NCBI GenBank assembly: GCA_900540295.1
Contig: UQFM01000018.1
Coordinates: 1 to 25,717 of the forward strand
Length of the DNA: 25,717 bases
Reading direction: 5' to 3'
Source of the DNA: an uncultured Oscillospiraceae bacterium
Lineage (GTDB): Bacteria > Bacillota > Clostridia > Oscillospirales > Acutalibacteraceae
Shown: one piece after another, positions 1 through 6,589 of the stretch
Numbering within the stretch: position 1 is the first letter of the stretch
Layout of the letters: each line of letters starts with the position of its first letter
The notes under the pieces: generated by a model
Seen by the model: only the letters and a program-made list of their open reading frames with translations
Database searches by the model: none
Told to the model about the DNA's origin: nothing
Position numbers and translations under genes: made by a program

Positions 1-20
1 GAAATACTGCCGCGAAAATC

Positions 21-70
21 GTGTTCGTACGTGTGTGCTATGGTTAACCATAACACACACGTACGAACAC
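21..70. repeat. 50-bp near-perfect palindrome
   Basis: Bases 21-45 are the reverse complement of 46-70, with a single mismatch (38/53). The centre is GGTT|AACC and the inner core reads TATGGTTAACCATA. No T-run follows on either strand, so it is not a standard intrinsic terminator. It could be a terminator remnant of a gene to the left, a cruciform or protein binding site, or a member of a repeat family. The half-site TGTGCTATGGTTA recurs as the arms of the inverted repeat at 4001-4088. Confidence 0.85.
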
Positions 71-138
71 ACCATGTCAGATTCCGCGTTGCAAGCAGAA
101 AGACAAAACAGCGCAAATACGGCATTACAAAAAAGATA

Positions 139-167
139 TTGCCTAACCTTTAAAATCGTGCTATATT
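139..167 (+). promoter_or_regulatory. Promoter of the GH28-like/transporter operon
   Basis: TTGCCT (139-144), 17-nt spacer, TATATT (162-167). An inverted repeat AAAATCGTG (152-160) / CACGATTTT (177-185) straddles the -10 element and the likely start site, which is a typical operator position. A third copy of AAAATCGTG lies at 15-23. Confidence 0.6.
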
Positions 168-202
168 ATTTAACATCACGATTTTGAAGGTGTTTTTGTT
201 TT

Positions 203-1564
203 ATGCTCTATTTTTATCCCGAAGATTACGGCGCAGTCGGCAACGGCGTGCAGAATGATGTAAAGGCATTGCAGGCGGCGATTGACGCGGCACATAAAAA
301 CGGCGGCGGCACGGTGGTGCTGACAAGCGGCAAAACCTATTACAGCGATTCTTTGCAGATAAAAGCCAATGTCGAACTGCATTTGCAGAAAGGCGCGCGC
401 TTAAAAGCGACCGCCGATATCAACGGCTACATTCGCCCGTGCGAACGTATCAACGACCCGAAAACCGCTTTGGTCGGCAATCCCGTTACGGGCAAGCCCT
501 CTTTTGTATTCTTATACGGCTTTGAAGCCGACAACTGCTCGGTAACAGGCGAAGGCGTGATTGACGCAAACGGGCACAGCTTCTTGGAGCGTAAAGACAA
601 ATACTATGTCACAGGCGATTTTTACCCGCGCCCGACTGTCATATATATAGAAAAAAGCAATCACATCTCTTTTCGGAATATCACGATTACCGACGCGCCG
701 TTTTGGACGCTCCACCCCGCAGGGTGCGATGATGTGCTGATTGATTCCATTCGGATTCTCAACGATTTGGATGTGGCAAACTCTGACGGCATCGACCCCG
801 ACCACTGCTCCAATGTACGCATTGTCAACTGCCATGTGGAATGCGCGGACGACTGCATCTGTTTAAAGACCTCTAAGGGCAATGCAGAATACGGTCCGTG
901 CGAAAACATACTCATTTCGGGCTGTACGCTGATTTCCACCTCTGCCGCGATTAAAATCGGCACGGAAGGCGTCGGCGATTTCCGAAACGTATTGGTAACA
1001 AACTGCATTATTTCCCGCAGTAACCGCGGACTTTCCATTCAAATCCGCGACGGCGGCAATGTGGAAAATGTCAGTTACTCGAACATCATAATTGAGACCC
1101 GCCGTTTCTGTCCCGACTGGTGGGGCACGGCAGAGCCGATTGTACTGACAACTTTTAACCGCGACGAAAACACAAAATCGGGTAAAATCAAAAACATCCG
1201 CTTTGAGAACATCACCTGCAAAGGCGAAAACGGCGTGCTGATTCACGGCAACGAAAAAAATCATATCGAAGATGTGACCTTTGAAAATGTTCGGGTTGAG
1301 GTCACAAAAACCTCAAAATGGGACTGCGGGCTTTATGATTTGCGCCCGTGTATTGACTACGGTGTGGAAAAATACAAAAATGCGGGATTCTTTTTGCGGT
1401 ATGCGGATAACGTAACGATTGAAAAGACAAAGGTTCGTTTCGGTACCCCCTGCCCCGACTACGCACACGCCTTAGATGCACAGAACTGCCAAGGTATAGA
1501 GTTGATTCGTTTTGACGGCAAAGCGGCAAACGAAAATATTGAGGCAGTCTCCATGCGCGAATAA
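203..1564 (+). CDS. GH28-like (polygalacturonase-type) right-handed beta-helix protein
   Basis: 453 aa, no signal peptide, so probably cytoplasmic. The N-terminus (YPEDYGAVGNGVQNDVKALQ) is the pectate-lyase-superfamily opening, followed by beta-helix rungs typical of glycoside hydrolase family 28, which cleaves galacturonan or related pectic oligosaccharides. Seen: N193-S-D195, matching the NTD acidic motif, and D216-D217, matching the DD motif. The regions where polygalacturonases carry GHG and RIK read SAAIKIGTE (from residue 247) and LSIQIRDGG, so the usual histidine and the R/K pair are not evident. Bacterial GH28-like proteins of this form exist, but their substrates vary, so activity on polygalacturonate is uncertain. 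The start follows a GAAGGTG ribosome site. The transporter gene begins 19 nt after the stop codon, implying one operon. A cytoplasmic location would suit trimming of imported oligosaccharides. Confidence 0.8.
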   Translation: MLYFYPEDYGAVGNGVQNDVKALQAAIDAAHKNGGGTVVLTSGKTYYSDSLQIKANVELHLQKGARLKATADINGYIRPCERINDPKTALVGNPVTGKPSFVFLYGFEADNCSVTGEGVIDANGHSFLERKDKYYVTGDFYPRPTVIYIEKSNHISFRNITITDAPFWTLHPAGCDDVLIDSIRILNDLDVANSDGIDPDHCSNVRIVNCHVECADDCICLKTSKGNAEYGPCENILISGCTLISTSAAIKIGTEGVGDFRNVLVTNCIISRSNRGLSIQIRDGGNVENVSYSNIIIETRRFCPDWWGTAEPIVLTTFNRDENTKSGKIKNIRFENITCKGENGVLIHGNEKNHIEDVTFENVRVEVTKTSKWDCGLYDLRPCIDYGVEKYKNAGFFLRYADNVTIEKTKVRFGTPCPDYAHALDAQNCQGIELIRFDGKAANENIEAVSMRE

Positions 1565-1583
1565 AACAAAGGACGGTAAACAT

Positions 1584-2969
1584 ATGCAGCGTGAAAAATT
1601 TTCTTCCCGCCTCGGATTTCTGCTGATTTCCGCAGGCTGTGCCATAGGTCTCGGCAACGTGTGGCGGTTCCCGTTTATCACAGGCAAATACGGCGGTGCG
1701 GCTTTCGTGTTGCTGTATTTGGTATTTTTAATACTGTTGGGACTGCCGATTATGGTCATGGAATTCGCCGTCGGCAGAGCCAGCCAAAAAAGCGTTGCAC
1801 AGTCGTTTGACACGCTCGAACCGAAAAACTCCAAATGGCATTTGCACAAATACACTTCTCTTGCGGGCAATTACCTGCTGATGATGTTTTACACTACCAT
1901 CGCAGGGTGGATGCTCATTTACTGCTACAAAATGCTGACAGGCGCGTTCACGGGTCTTTCCGCCGAACAGGTCACCGCGGTATTCACCGATTTGACCGCC
2001 AATCCGCTCTTAATGGGGATTGCCATGGTGATTGTAACCGTCGGCTGTTTTGCGGTCTGCTCTTTCGGACTGCAAAAAGGCGTGGAACGCATTACAAAAA
2101 TCATGATGCTGTGTCTGCTCGCCATTATGGTGGTGCTTGCCGTTCATTCCTTAACGCTTTCGGGCGCAAAAGATGGCGTGAAATTCTATCTTTTCCCCGA
2201 TTTCTCGAAGCTTACGGGCAGAAACTTTATGGACGCTGTATTCGACGCCATGGGGCAGGCATTTTTCACGTTGAGCATCGGTATGGGTTCCATTGCGATT
2301 TTCGGCAGTTATATTGATAAGAAAAGGACGCTGACAGGCGAGGCGCTGCGCGTCACACTGTTGGACACTGGCGTCGCGCTGATGGCAGGTTTGATTATCT
2401 TTCCCGCCTGCTTCACCTTCGGCGTAAAACCCGACAGCGGTCCGAATTTGATTTTCATCACACTGCCGAATGTGTTTATCTCCATTCCCGGCGGCAGAAT
2501 TTGGGGTACGCTGTTCTTCGTATTCCTGCTGTTTGCCGCGCTCTCCACGGTCATTGCGGTATTTGAAAATATTCTCGCCTGGTGGATGGACTTAAAAGGC
2601 TGGAGCCGCAAAAAAGCGGTTGCAGTAAACTGCCTGCTGATTTTACTGCTTTCTCTCCCCTGCGTGCTCGGATTCAATATTTTAAGCGGTGTACAGCCCT
2701 TAGGCGAAGGCAGTACGATTATGGATTTAGAGGATTTCATTGTCAGCAATAACATTTTACCGCTCGGCTCGCTTATCTATTTGCTGTTCTGCACCTCTAA
2801 GCGCGGCTGGGGCTGGAAAGCCTTTACCAAAGAGGCAAACGAGGGCAGCGGCATTCGATTCCCGAAGTGGATACGCATTTATGTATCTTTCATCCTGCCC
2901 CTGATTGTACTTGCCATCTTCATTCAAGGGTATATCGCCAAATTCTTCCCGAATCTGTTCGGGGGATAA
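1584..2969 (+). CDS. Sodium-dependent transporter, NSS/SLC6 (LeuT-fold) family
   Basis: 461 aa polytopic membrane protein of the neurotransmitter:sodium symporter family, whose bacterial members couple Na+ to amino-acid uptake (LeuT, MhsT, TnaT). The first helix holds the signature GCAIGLGNVWRFPFITGKYG (the unwound TM1 with Na+ and substrate sites), followed by GGAAFVLLYL. The C-terminal part (MDLEDFIVSNNILPLGSLI) is typical of the bacterial YocR/YhdH-like branch. I chose ATG 1584 because AAAGGACGG precedes it at normal spacing. An in-frame start further upstream would overlap the preceding gene and add 24 residues absent from the family. It is the second gene of the operon and is followed by a strong terminator. 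The substrate cannot be read from sequence. Pairing an amino-acid-type symporter with a GH28-like gene is unusual. Confidence 0.9.
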   Translation: MQREKFSSRLGFLLISAGCAIGLGNVWRFPFITGKYGGAAFVLLYLVFLILLGLPIMVMEFAVGRASQKSVAQSFDTLEPKNSKWHLHKYTSLAGNYLLMMFYTTIAGWMLIYCYKMLTGAFTGLSAEQVTAVFTDLTANPLLMGIAMVIVTVGCFAVCSFGLQKGVERITKIMMLCLLAIMVVLAVHSLTLSGAKDGVKFYLFPDFSKLTGRNFMDAVFDAMGQAFFTLSIGMGSIAIFGSYIDKKRTLTGEALRVTLLDTGVALMAGLIIFPACFTFGVKPDSGPNLIFITLPNVFISIPGGRIWGTLFFVFLLFAALSTVIAVFENILAWWMDLKGWSRKKAVAVNCLLILLLSLPCVLGFNILSGVQPLGEGSTIMDLEDFIVSNNILPLGSLIYLLFCTSKRGWGWKAFTKEANEGSGIRFPKWIRIYVSFILPLIVLAIFIQGYIAKFFPNLFGG

Positions 2970-2984
2970 ATTGTGTTTATTATT

Positions 2985-3016
2985 TCAGCCCCGCTATACG
3001 CGGGGCTGATTTTTTC
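2985..3016 (+). terminator. Intrinsic terminator of the GH28/NSS operon
   Basis: A perfect 10-bp GC-rich stem, TCAGCCCCGC (2985-2994) / GCGGGGCTGA (3000-3009), with a 5-nt loop, followed by TTTTTTC. Confidence 0.93.
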
Positions 3017-3103
3017 ATATCGGATACATAACTGCTCAAAAGTACCTTACGAAAAATACATTGAGAAAAATCACTGAATTTGTGAAAATTTGTGTTTTTG
3101 CAC

Positions 3104-3132
3104 TTGACAAATAACGCCTGCCCATATATAAT
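3104..3132 (+). promoter_or_regulatory. Consensus promoter of the Arg-His-Gln tRNA cluster
   Basis: TTGACA (3104-3109), 17-nt spacer, TATAAT (3127-3132). Both hexamers match the vegetative (sigma-A) consensus exactly, and tRNA-Arg begins 19 nt downstream of the -10 box. Confidence 0.92.
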
Positions 3133-3150
3133 AATCAAGCACTTAAAATT

Positions 3151-3227
3151 GCGCTGATAGCTCAGCTGGATAGAGCATCTGCCTTCTAAGCAGAGGGTCG
3201 GGGGTTCGAGTCCCTCTCAGCGCGCCA
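3151..3227 (+). tRNA. tRNA-Arg (anticodon TCT)
   Basis: Full cloverleaf. The acceptor stem GCGCTGA pairs with TCAGCGC, the discriminator is G, and CCA is encoded. The anticodon loop CTTCTAA gives TCT, reading AGA/AGG arginine codons. The T-loop is TTCGAGT. First gene after the consensus promoter. Confidence 0.96.
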
Positions 3228-3287
3228 CTTTTGCGCTGTAAGTTGAGTGTTTGTGCGAATTATAATTTTTTGTGCAAAATCGACATG

Positions 3288-3364
3288 GTGGGTATAGCTT
3301 AGTTGGTTAAAGCGCCAGTTTGTGGCACTGGAGACCGTCGGTTCGAATCCGACTATCCACCCCA
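3288..3364 (+). tRNA. tRNA-His (anticodon GTG)
   Basis: The acceptor GTGGGTA pairs with TATCCAC (one G-T wobble). The anticodon loop TTTGTGG gives GTG. CCA is encoded. A G at 3287 can serve as the extra G(-1) characteristic of tRNA-His, facing C73. 60 nt downstream of tRNA-Arg, with no clear promoter of its own, so probably co-transcribed. Confidence 0.96.
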
Positions 3365-3368
3365 TTTT

Positions 3369-3414
3369 AACGCCGCCGCAAGCCCGTAAGGCATCAGGGC
3401 GGCGTTTTCTTTTT
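3369..3414 (+). terminator. Terminator-like hairpin between tRNA-His and tRNA-Gln
   Basis: AACGCCGCC (3369-3377) pairs with GGCGGCGTT (3398-3406), with a 20-nt loop, followed by TTCTTTTT. No convincing promoter lies between it and tRNA-Gln (14 nt later), so termination here is probably partial or the hairpin helps processing. Confidence 0.6.
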
Positions 3415-3427
3415 GAAAATCCAATAT

Positions 3428-3502
3428 TGGGGTGTCGTCAAGCGGTAAGACACAGCACTTTGACTGCTGCATTCGTAGGTTCGAATCCTGCCACCCCAGC
3501 CA
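3428..3502 (+). tRNA. tRNA-Gln (anticodon TTG)
   Basis: The acceptor TGGGGTG pairs with CACCCCA, the discriminator is G, and CCA is encoded. The anticodon loop CTTTGAC gives TTG. Last tRNA of the cluster. Confidence 0.96.
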
Positions 3503-3541
3503 AACCGTCGCGGACTATGTATCGTTCGCGACGGTTTTTCT
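3503..3541 (+). terminator. Terminator of the tRNA cluster
   Basis: AACCGTCGCG pairs with CGCGACGGTT (3527-3536), followed by TTTCTTTT. It starts immediately at the tRNA-Gln CCA end. Confidence 0.85.
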
Positions 3542-3654
3542 TTTGAAAAGTCACGCTTACTGTCTCATTTCCGCCTGTTTTCATACTGTAAAAAGCAAAA
3601 TGCAAGTCAGATGCAAGTCACATTCGCTTTATTGGGAGACGCACAGCAAAAACA

Positions 3655-3683
3655 GAATAGAAGAATTGTGTGCGGGTACAATA
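3655..3683 (+). promoter_or_regulatory. Candidate forespore (sigma-F/G type) promoter
   Basis: GGGTACAATA (3674-3683) fits the GGNNANANTR -10 pattern of sigma-F promoters, and GAATA (3655-3659) resembles their -35. The 14-nt spacer is one or two bases short. No good sigma-A promoter is visible, but this is a pattern match only. Confidence 0.35.
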
Positions 3684-3700
3684 AAACCGAGGTGATTTAT

Positions 3701-3991
3701 ATGGCAAAACAAGGTATGAAGCGTCCGTCACGCACACATGTTAAGCCTAAAAACGACGAGGCGGCGGTGCCTGAAATTCAAGGTAAGGCAAAACACAAAA
3801 AGGTGCGTGCCAACGCCGTTATCGCAGGCACACACGCACCGAATCAAAAAGTATATCATACGAATCCGCCGCTTTCCGCGCACAAAGCAGAAGCGCCTGT
3901 GCCGGACATATATCCTGTATTGGATACAGACCTTGCAAGAGACAATCTGGAAAACGATATTTCTGCGGCAGATTTGCAAGATTTGCGGTGA
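3701..3991 (+). CDS. Conserved-looking 96-aa protein of unknown function
   Basis: I do not recognise a named domain. The protein is small and soluble, with a basic N-terminal half (MAKQGMKRPSRTHVKP, then GKAKHKKVRA), a middle with repeated Pro/His/Asn, and an acidic C-terminus (LDTDLARDNLENDISAADLQ). No signal peptide, membrane segment or cysteines. ATG 3701 is supported by GAGGTG six nucleotides upstream; extending to an upstream in-frame start would add residues encoded by the promoter region. It stands alone between the tRNA terminator and a repeat-rich gap. The possible sigma-F/G promoter raises the idea of a small spore protein, but there is no direct sequence evidence for that role. Confidence 0.75.
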   Translation: MAKQGMKRPSRTHVKPKNDEAAVPEIQGKAKHKKVRANAVIAGTHAPNQKVYHTNPPLSAHKAEAPVPDIYPVLDTDLARDNLENDISAADLQDLR

Positions 3992-4000
3992 CAGTTGCCG

Positions 4001-4088
4001 TGTGCTATGGTTATGCAGATTTATCATTCCGAGTGCGTAGGGACAGCCCTTGCGGCGTTCCGTTGAAGCTCAGTTTAACCATAGCACA
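4001..4088. repeat. Split hairpin: 13-bp inverted repeat around a 62-nt insert
   Basis: TGTGCTATGGTTA (4001-4013) and its exact reverse complement (4076-4088) flank an unrelated 62-nt stretch carrying a GTAGGGACA-type repeat fragment. The right arm is followed by TTTTTAAG, so without the insert this would be a normal terminator for the 96-aa gene. The arms match the core of the palindrome at 21-70. Confidence 0.7.
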
Positions 4089-4120
4089 TTTTTAAGAAAA
4101 GAAACAGCAACGTACAGATT

Positions 4121-4173
4121 GTAGGGGCGGATGCCGCATCCGCCCGCGGACGGACAAGGATGTCCGTCCCTAC
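4121..4173. repeat. Intergenic palindromic repeat (GTAGGG...CCCTAC)
   Basis: Bounded by GTAGGG and CCCTAC. Inside are two hairpins: GGGCGGATG / CATCCGCCC, and GGACGGAC / GTCCGTCC. A REP/MITE-like non-coding element. Confidence 0.75.
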
Positions 4174-4246
4174 GCGCATATCCAATTTCCGCTGTGCAAC
4201 AGGAGATTCTTCGGCTTTGCCTCAGAATGACAAAATTCTACAAGCC

Positions 4247-4409
4247 GTAGGGGGGCGGCGTCCTCTACGCCCCGCGAAACACAAAAACCATAGGAGCAGT
4301 GAGCCTGTGTGTTCCGCAGAATTTCAGCAGATTTTCACGGGCGCGCGATGCACGCCCCTACGGATTGCGCAGATTTCACGGGCGATTCGTGAATCGCCCC
4401 TACATAATC
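4247..4409. repeat. Further short palindromic repeats of the same family
   Basis: Three more GC-rich hairpins that start or end in GTAGGGG/CCCCTAC occur here: one near 4247-4275 (GGGGCG / CGCCCC), one near 4340-4365 (GGGCG / CGCCCCTAC), and a perfect GGGCGATTC / GAATCGCCC stem just before 4404. A 'GATTCTTCGGCTTTGCCTCA' type motif at about 4205-4225 is another recurrent clostridial intergenic sequence. Between 3992 and 4421 I see no credible gene; the open frames here only translate repeats. Confidence 0.65.
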
Positions 4410-4421
4410 TGTACATTTTTC

Positions 4422-5030
4422 TCACTCTGCACGCATGGAATACACACAGCCGCAGTAATCCTGCCGATACAAATCATAGGCTTTCGACAGTCGGATTGAC
4501 TCTTTATACCCCTCTTTTTTCTTGAAATCCGACGGCAGAAAACGAACGCCGTATTCCGCCCCCAAAGCAAGGCCGATTTCATTTAAAACCGCCGCGTTTT
4601 TATGCGGACTGACGGTGAGTGTCGTGGTGAAATAGTCAAAGCCGTGTGCTTTTGCCTGTTTTGCGGTTTCCGACAGCCGCAGGCGGAAGCACTCTGTACA
4701 CCGCGCACCGCCTTCGGGTTCATCTTCTAAGCCCTGCACAGCCGCAAAAAAATCTGCGGGTATATACGGTGCATCCAATACTTTTATATCGTTTCCGTAT
4801 GCCGCGCCCGCAAGCAGTTTCGGCAGTTGTGCCAGCCGTTTTTCATACTCCGCCTGCGGATGGATATTCGGATTGTAAAAATAGACCGTCACATCGAAAA
4901 ACGGCGTCAGAACCGCTAAGACGGAGCTGGAACACGGCGCACAGCAGCATTGCAGCAGCAGACGCGGACGCGTCTCTGACGGCAGAGCTTTCATTTCTTC
5001 TTCCATTTTTCGCTGATAATTGATTTTCAT
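4422..5030 (-). CDS. queH: Epoxyqueuosine reductase QueH
   Basis: 202 aa. QueH (former DUF208) performs the last step of queuosine synthesis, reducing epoxyqueuosine to queuosine in tRNA, and replaces the cobalamin-dependent QueG in many anaerobes. Seen: the N-terminal cysteine cluster LLLQCCCAPCSS (C28-C30, C33), C111-x2-C114 followed by FRLRL, the TTTLTVSPHK stretch, and a terminal C193-G-C195 (DYCGCVYS). All are family hallmarks, and the length is typical. The start has AAAAGGGG upstream and a promoter of its own. Monocistronic on the minus strand. Its 3' end abuts the repeat cluster, and I see no clear terminator there. Confidence 0.94.
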   Translation of the reverse strand: MKINYQRKMEEEMKALPSETRPRLLLQCCCAPCSSSVLAVLTPFFDVTVYFYNPNIHPQAEYEKRLAQLPKLLAGAAYGNDIKVLDAPYIPADFFAAVQGLEDEPEGGARCTECFRLRLSETAKQAKAHGFDYFTTTLTVSPHKNAAVLNEIGLALGAEYGVRFLPSDFKKKEGYKESIRLSKAYDLYRQDYCGCVYSMRAE

Positions 5031-5063
5031 ATATTCCCCTTTTTTCTGAAACAGACTGCTTTC

Positions 5064-5092
5064 ATAGTACCTGCCGCGCGAAGAAAAGTCAA
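5064..5092 (-). promoter_or_regulatory. queH promoter
   Basis: On the minus strand: TTGACT (5092-5087), 17-nt spacer, TACTAT (5069-5064), about 34 nt before the ATG. Confidence 0.7.
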
Positions 5093-5140
5093 GCCCGATA
5101 TTTCACGCATGAAAAAAAGAGACTTTCCTGCACTTTGCGG

Positions 5141-5169
5141 TTGAAATATTTGGAAAAGCATGCTATACT
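5141..5169 (+). promoter_or_regulatory. Promoter of the SDR-family gene
   Basis: TTGAAA (5141-5146), 17-nt spacer, TATACT (5164-5169). Leaves an untranslated leader of about 70 nt. Confidence 0.7.
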
Positions 5170-5246
5170 TTAAGTAATCAGCGATAATGCGGTGCGGTGC
5201 GCCCTTTTGTCGCTCCTAAGAATGTGAAAAATTTGGAGGTAGATGT

Positions 5247-6266
5247 ATGAAAGTATTTATGATCGGCGGTACGGGTCTGCTCGGCTGTGAAGCTGCCCGC
5301 ATCCTCATCGAAAAAGGGCACGAGGTCAAGAGCGTTGCGCTTCCGCCCCTTCCCGAAGGCGCTCCGATTCCGAAGGAAATGGAGCTTATTTTCAAAAACA
5401 TCAACGACATGACCGATGACGAAATTCTCGGCATGCTTGATGGCTGCGACTGCTTTGTGTTCGCGGCAGGCGTTGACGAGCGCGTAGAATTCCCCGCTCC
5501 CGTCTATGATATGTATTACAAATTCAACATTGCGCCGTTGGAGAGAATTCTTCCCCTCTGCAAAAAAGCAGGCTTAAAGCGCGCAGTCGTACTCGGCTCT
5601 TATTTCAGCTGGCTTGCAAAAGAGCGTCCTGACATGCCGATTTGCGAAAAGAACCCCTACATCAAGAGCAGAATCGACCAGGAAAAGGTCTGCGAAAAAT
5701 ATGCGGACGATACCTTCGATGTTTCCGTTTTGGAGCTTCCCTACATCTTCGGTACACAGCCCGGCAGAAGACCTGTTTGGGTTATCCTCATTGAACAGAT
5801 TGCATTCATGGATAAATGGCCCTTCACCATGTATCCGAAGGGCGGCACCACCATGCTTACCGTCCGTCAGGTCGGTCAGGCTATCGCAGGCGCGGTTGAA
5901 AAGGAAGTCGGCGGCTTCAGAGCGTTCAAGATTGGTATGTACAACCTCACTTGGAACGAATTCCTGGCTATCGTATATGAAGCACGCGGCATGAAGGGCA
6001 GAAAGATTCTCGGCGTTGCACCCTGGATGATGAAAATGGGCATGGGCAAGGTCGTAAAAGACTATGCTGCACGCGGCATTGACAGCGGTATGGACCCGCT
6101 GTATCTCCCCTACATCATGGATATAAATATCTTCACAGAGCAGAAAGACTGCTTGGAACTCGGCGTTACCGAAGACGACATCAAAGCGGCTATCTTTGAT
6201 TCTATCAAGGTCAGCGAAGATGCTTACAACGGTAAGGTTAAGCTTCTTGAAATGAAGGGCGAATAA
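5247..6266 (+). CDS. NAD(P)-dependent epimerase/dehydratase-like protein (extended SDR)
   Basis: 339 aa. The N-terminal Rossmann fold has GGTGLLG (residues 7-13), followed by a hydrophobic strand ending CFVFAAG, as in extended short-chain dehydrogenases and nucleotide-sugar epimerases. The usual catalytic YxxxK appears as Y138-I-K-S-R142, with arginine in place of lysine. A serine is available in VLGSYFSW (about 118). The C-terminal half (GGTTMLTVRQVGQAI, then NLTWNEFLAIVYEARG) looks like the substrate domain. No membrane segment. Start supported by a strong GGAGGT six nucleotides upstream. Monocistronic, with its own promoter and a strong terminator. Substrate unknown; the altered lysine means catalytic activity should not be assumed. 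Confidence 0.82.
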   Translation: MKVFMIGGTGLLGCEAARILIEKGHEVKSVALPPLPEGAPIPKEMELIFKNINDMTDDEILGMLDGCDCFVFAAGVDERVEFPAPVYDMYYKFNIAPLERILPLCKKAGLKRAVVLGSYFSWLAKERPDMPICEKNPYIKSRIDQEKVCEKYADDTFDVSVLELPYIFGTQPGRRPVWVILIEQIAFMDKWPFTMYPKGGTTMLTVRQVGQAIAGAVEKEVGGFRAFKIGMYNLTWNEFLAIVYEARGMKGRKILGVAPWMMKMGMGKVVKDYAARGIDSGMDPLYLPYIMDINIFTEQKDCLELGVTEDDIKAAIFDSIKVSEDAYNGKVKLLEMKGE

Positions 6267-6284
6267 TTTCAGTCTACATACTGT

Positions 6285-6328
6285 AAAAAACCGAGCGTAT
6301 GGATTGCATATCCATACGCTCGGTTTTT
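6285..6328. terminator. Strong bidirectional terminator
   Basis: A perfect 19-bp stem: 6286-6304 pairs with 6310-6328, loop TGCAT. A5 on one side and T5 on the other, so it can end both the SDR gene (plus) and the minus-strand aldolase operon. Confidence 0.92.
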
Positions 6329-6336
6329 GTTATAAA

Positions 6337-6550
6337 CTAATTTATTTTCTCTTTTGAACCATCGGCATTAATATAGTATCCGTCAAAATATCTTGCGTGA
6401 TTCGCCGTCAACGAATACTTCAAAATACCCTGCTTTATCCATATTGGGATAGGTTGTCAAATGATACCGCACCCTGCCCCGCAAAGCTGCACACAGCATA
6501 TCCTCTTCCAAATATTTGCGCATTCCGCTCCATGAGCCCATAATCGCCAT
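6337..6550 (-). pseudogene. Small SF0329-like protein gene, probably frameshifted
   Basis: Reading from ATG 6550 (preceded by GGGGGATGG) gives MAIMGSWSGMRKYLEEDMLC..ALRGRVRYHLTTYPNMDKAGYFEVFVDGESRKIF and a stop at 6383. The pattern 'GMRKYLE-DMLC-ALRGRVRY-T-Y' resembles small clostridial proteins of the SF0329 type. Just after VDG, a neighbouring frame continues as NHARYFDGYYINADGSKEKIN, with a stop at 6337, which reads more naturally. A single extra base near 6400 would explain this. It could also be intact at 55 aa. It lies 40 nt after the aldolase gene, in the same direction. Confidence 0.45.
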
Positions 6551-6589
6551 ATACACACCATCCCCCAAAGTCGGCGGGGTTCTTTCGCT

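Noticed and set aside
21..70. Intrinsic terminator of an upstream gene
   Set aside because: The stem is long enough, but neither flank has a T-run; kept as a palindromic repeat instead.
3322..3695. Open frames over tRNA-His and tRNA-Gln
   Set aside because: Their sequences (e.g. VGSNPTIHP, RFESCHPS) come from tRNA T-arms and terminators; no ribosome site.
4160..4525. 121-aa plus-strand frame in the repeat cluster
   Set aside because: It translates the GTAGGGG palindromes and antisense queH; no start signal and no protein-like composition.
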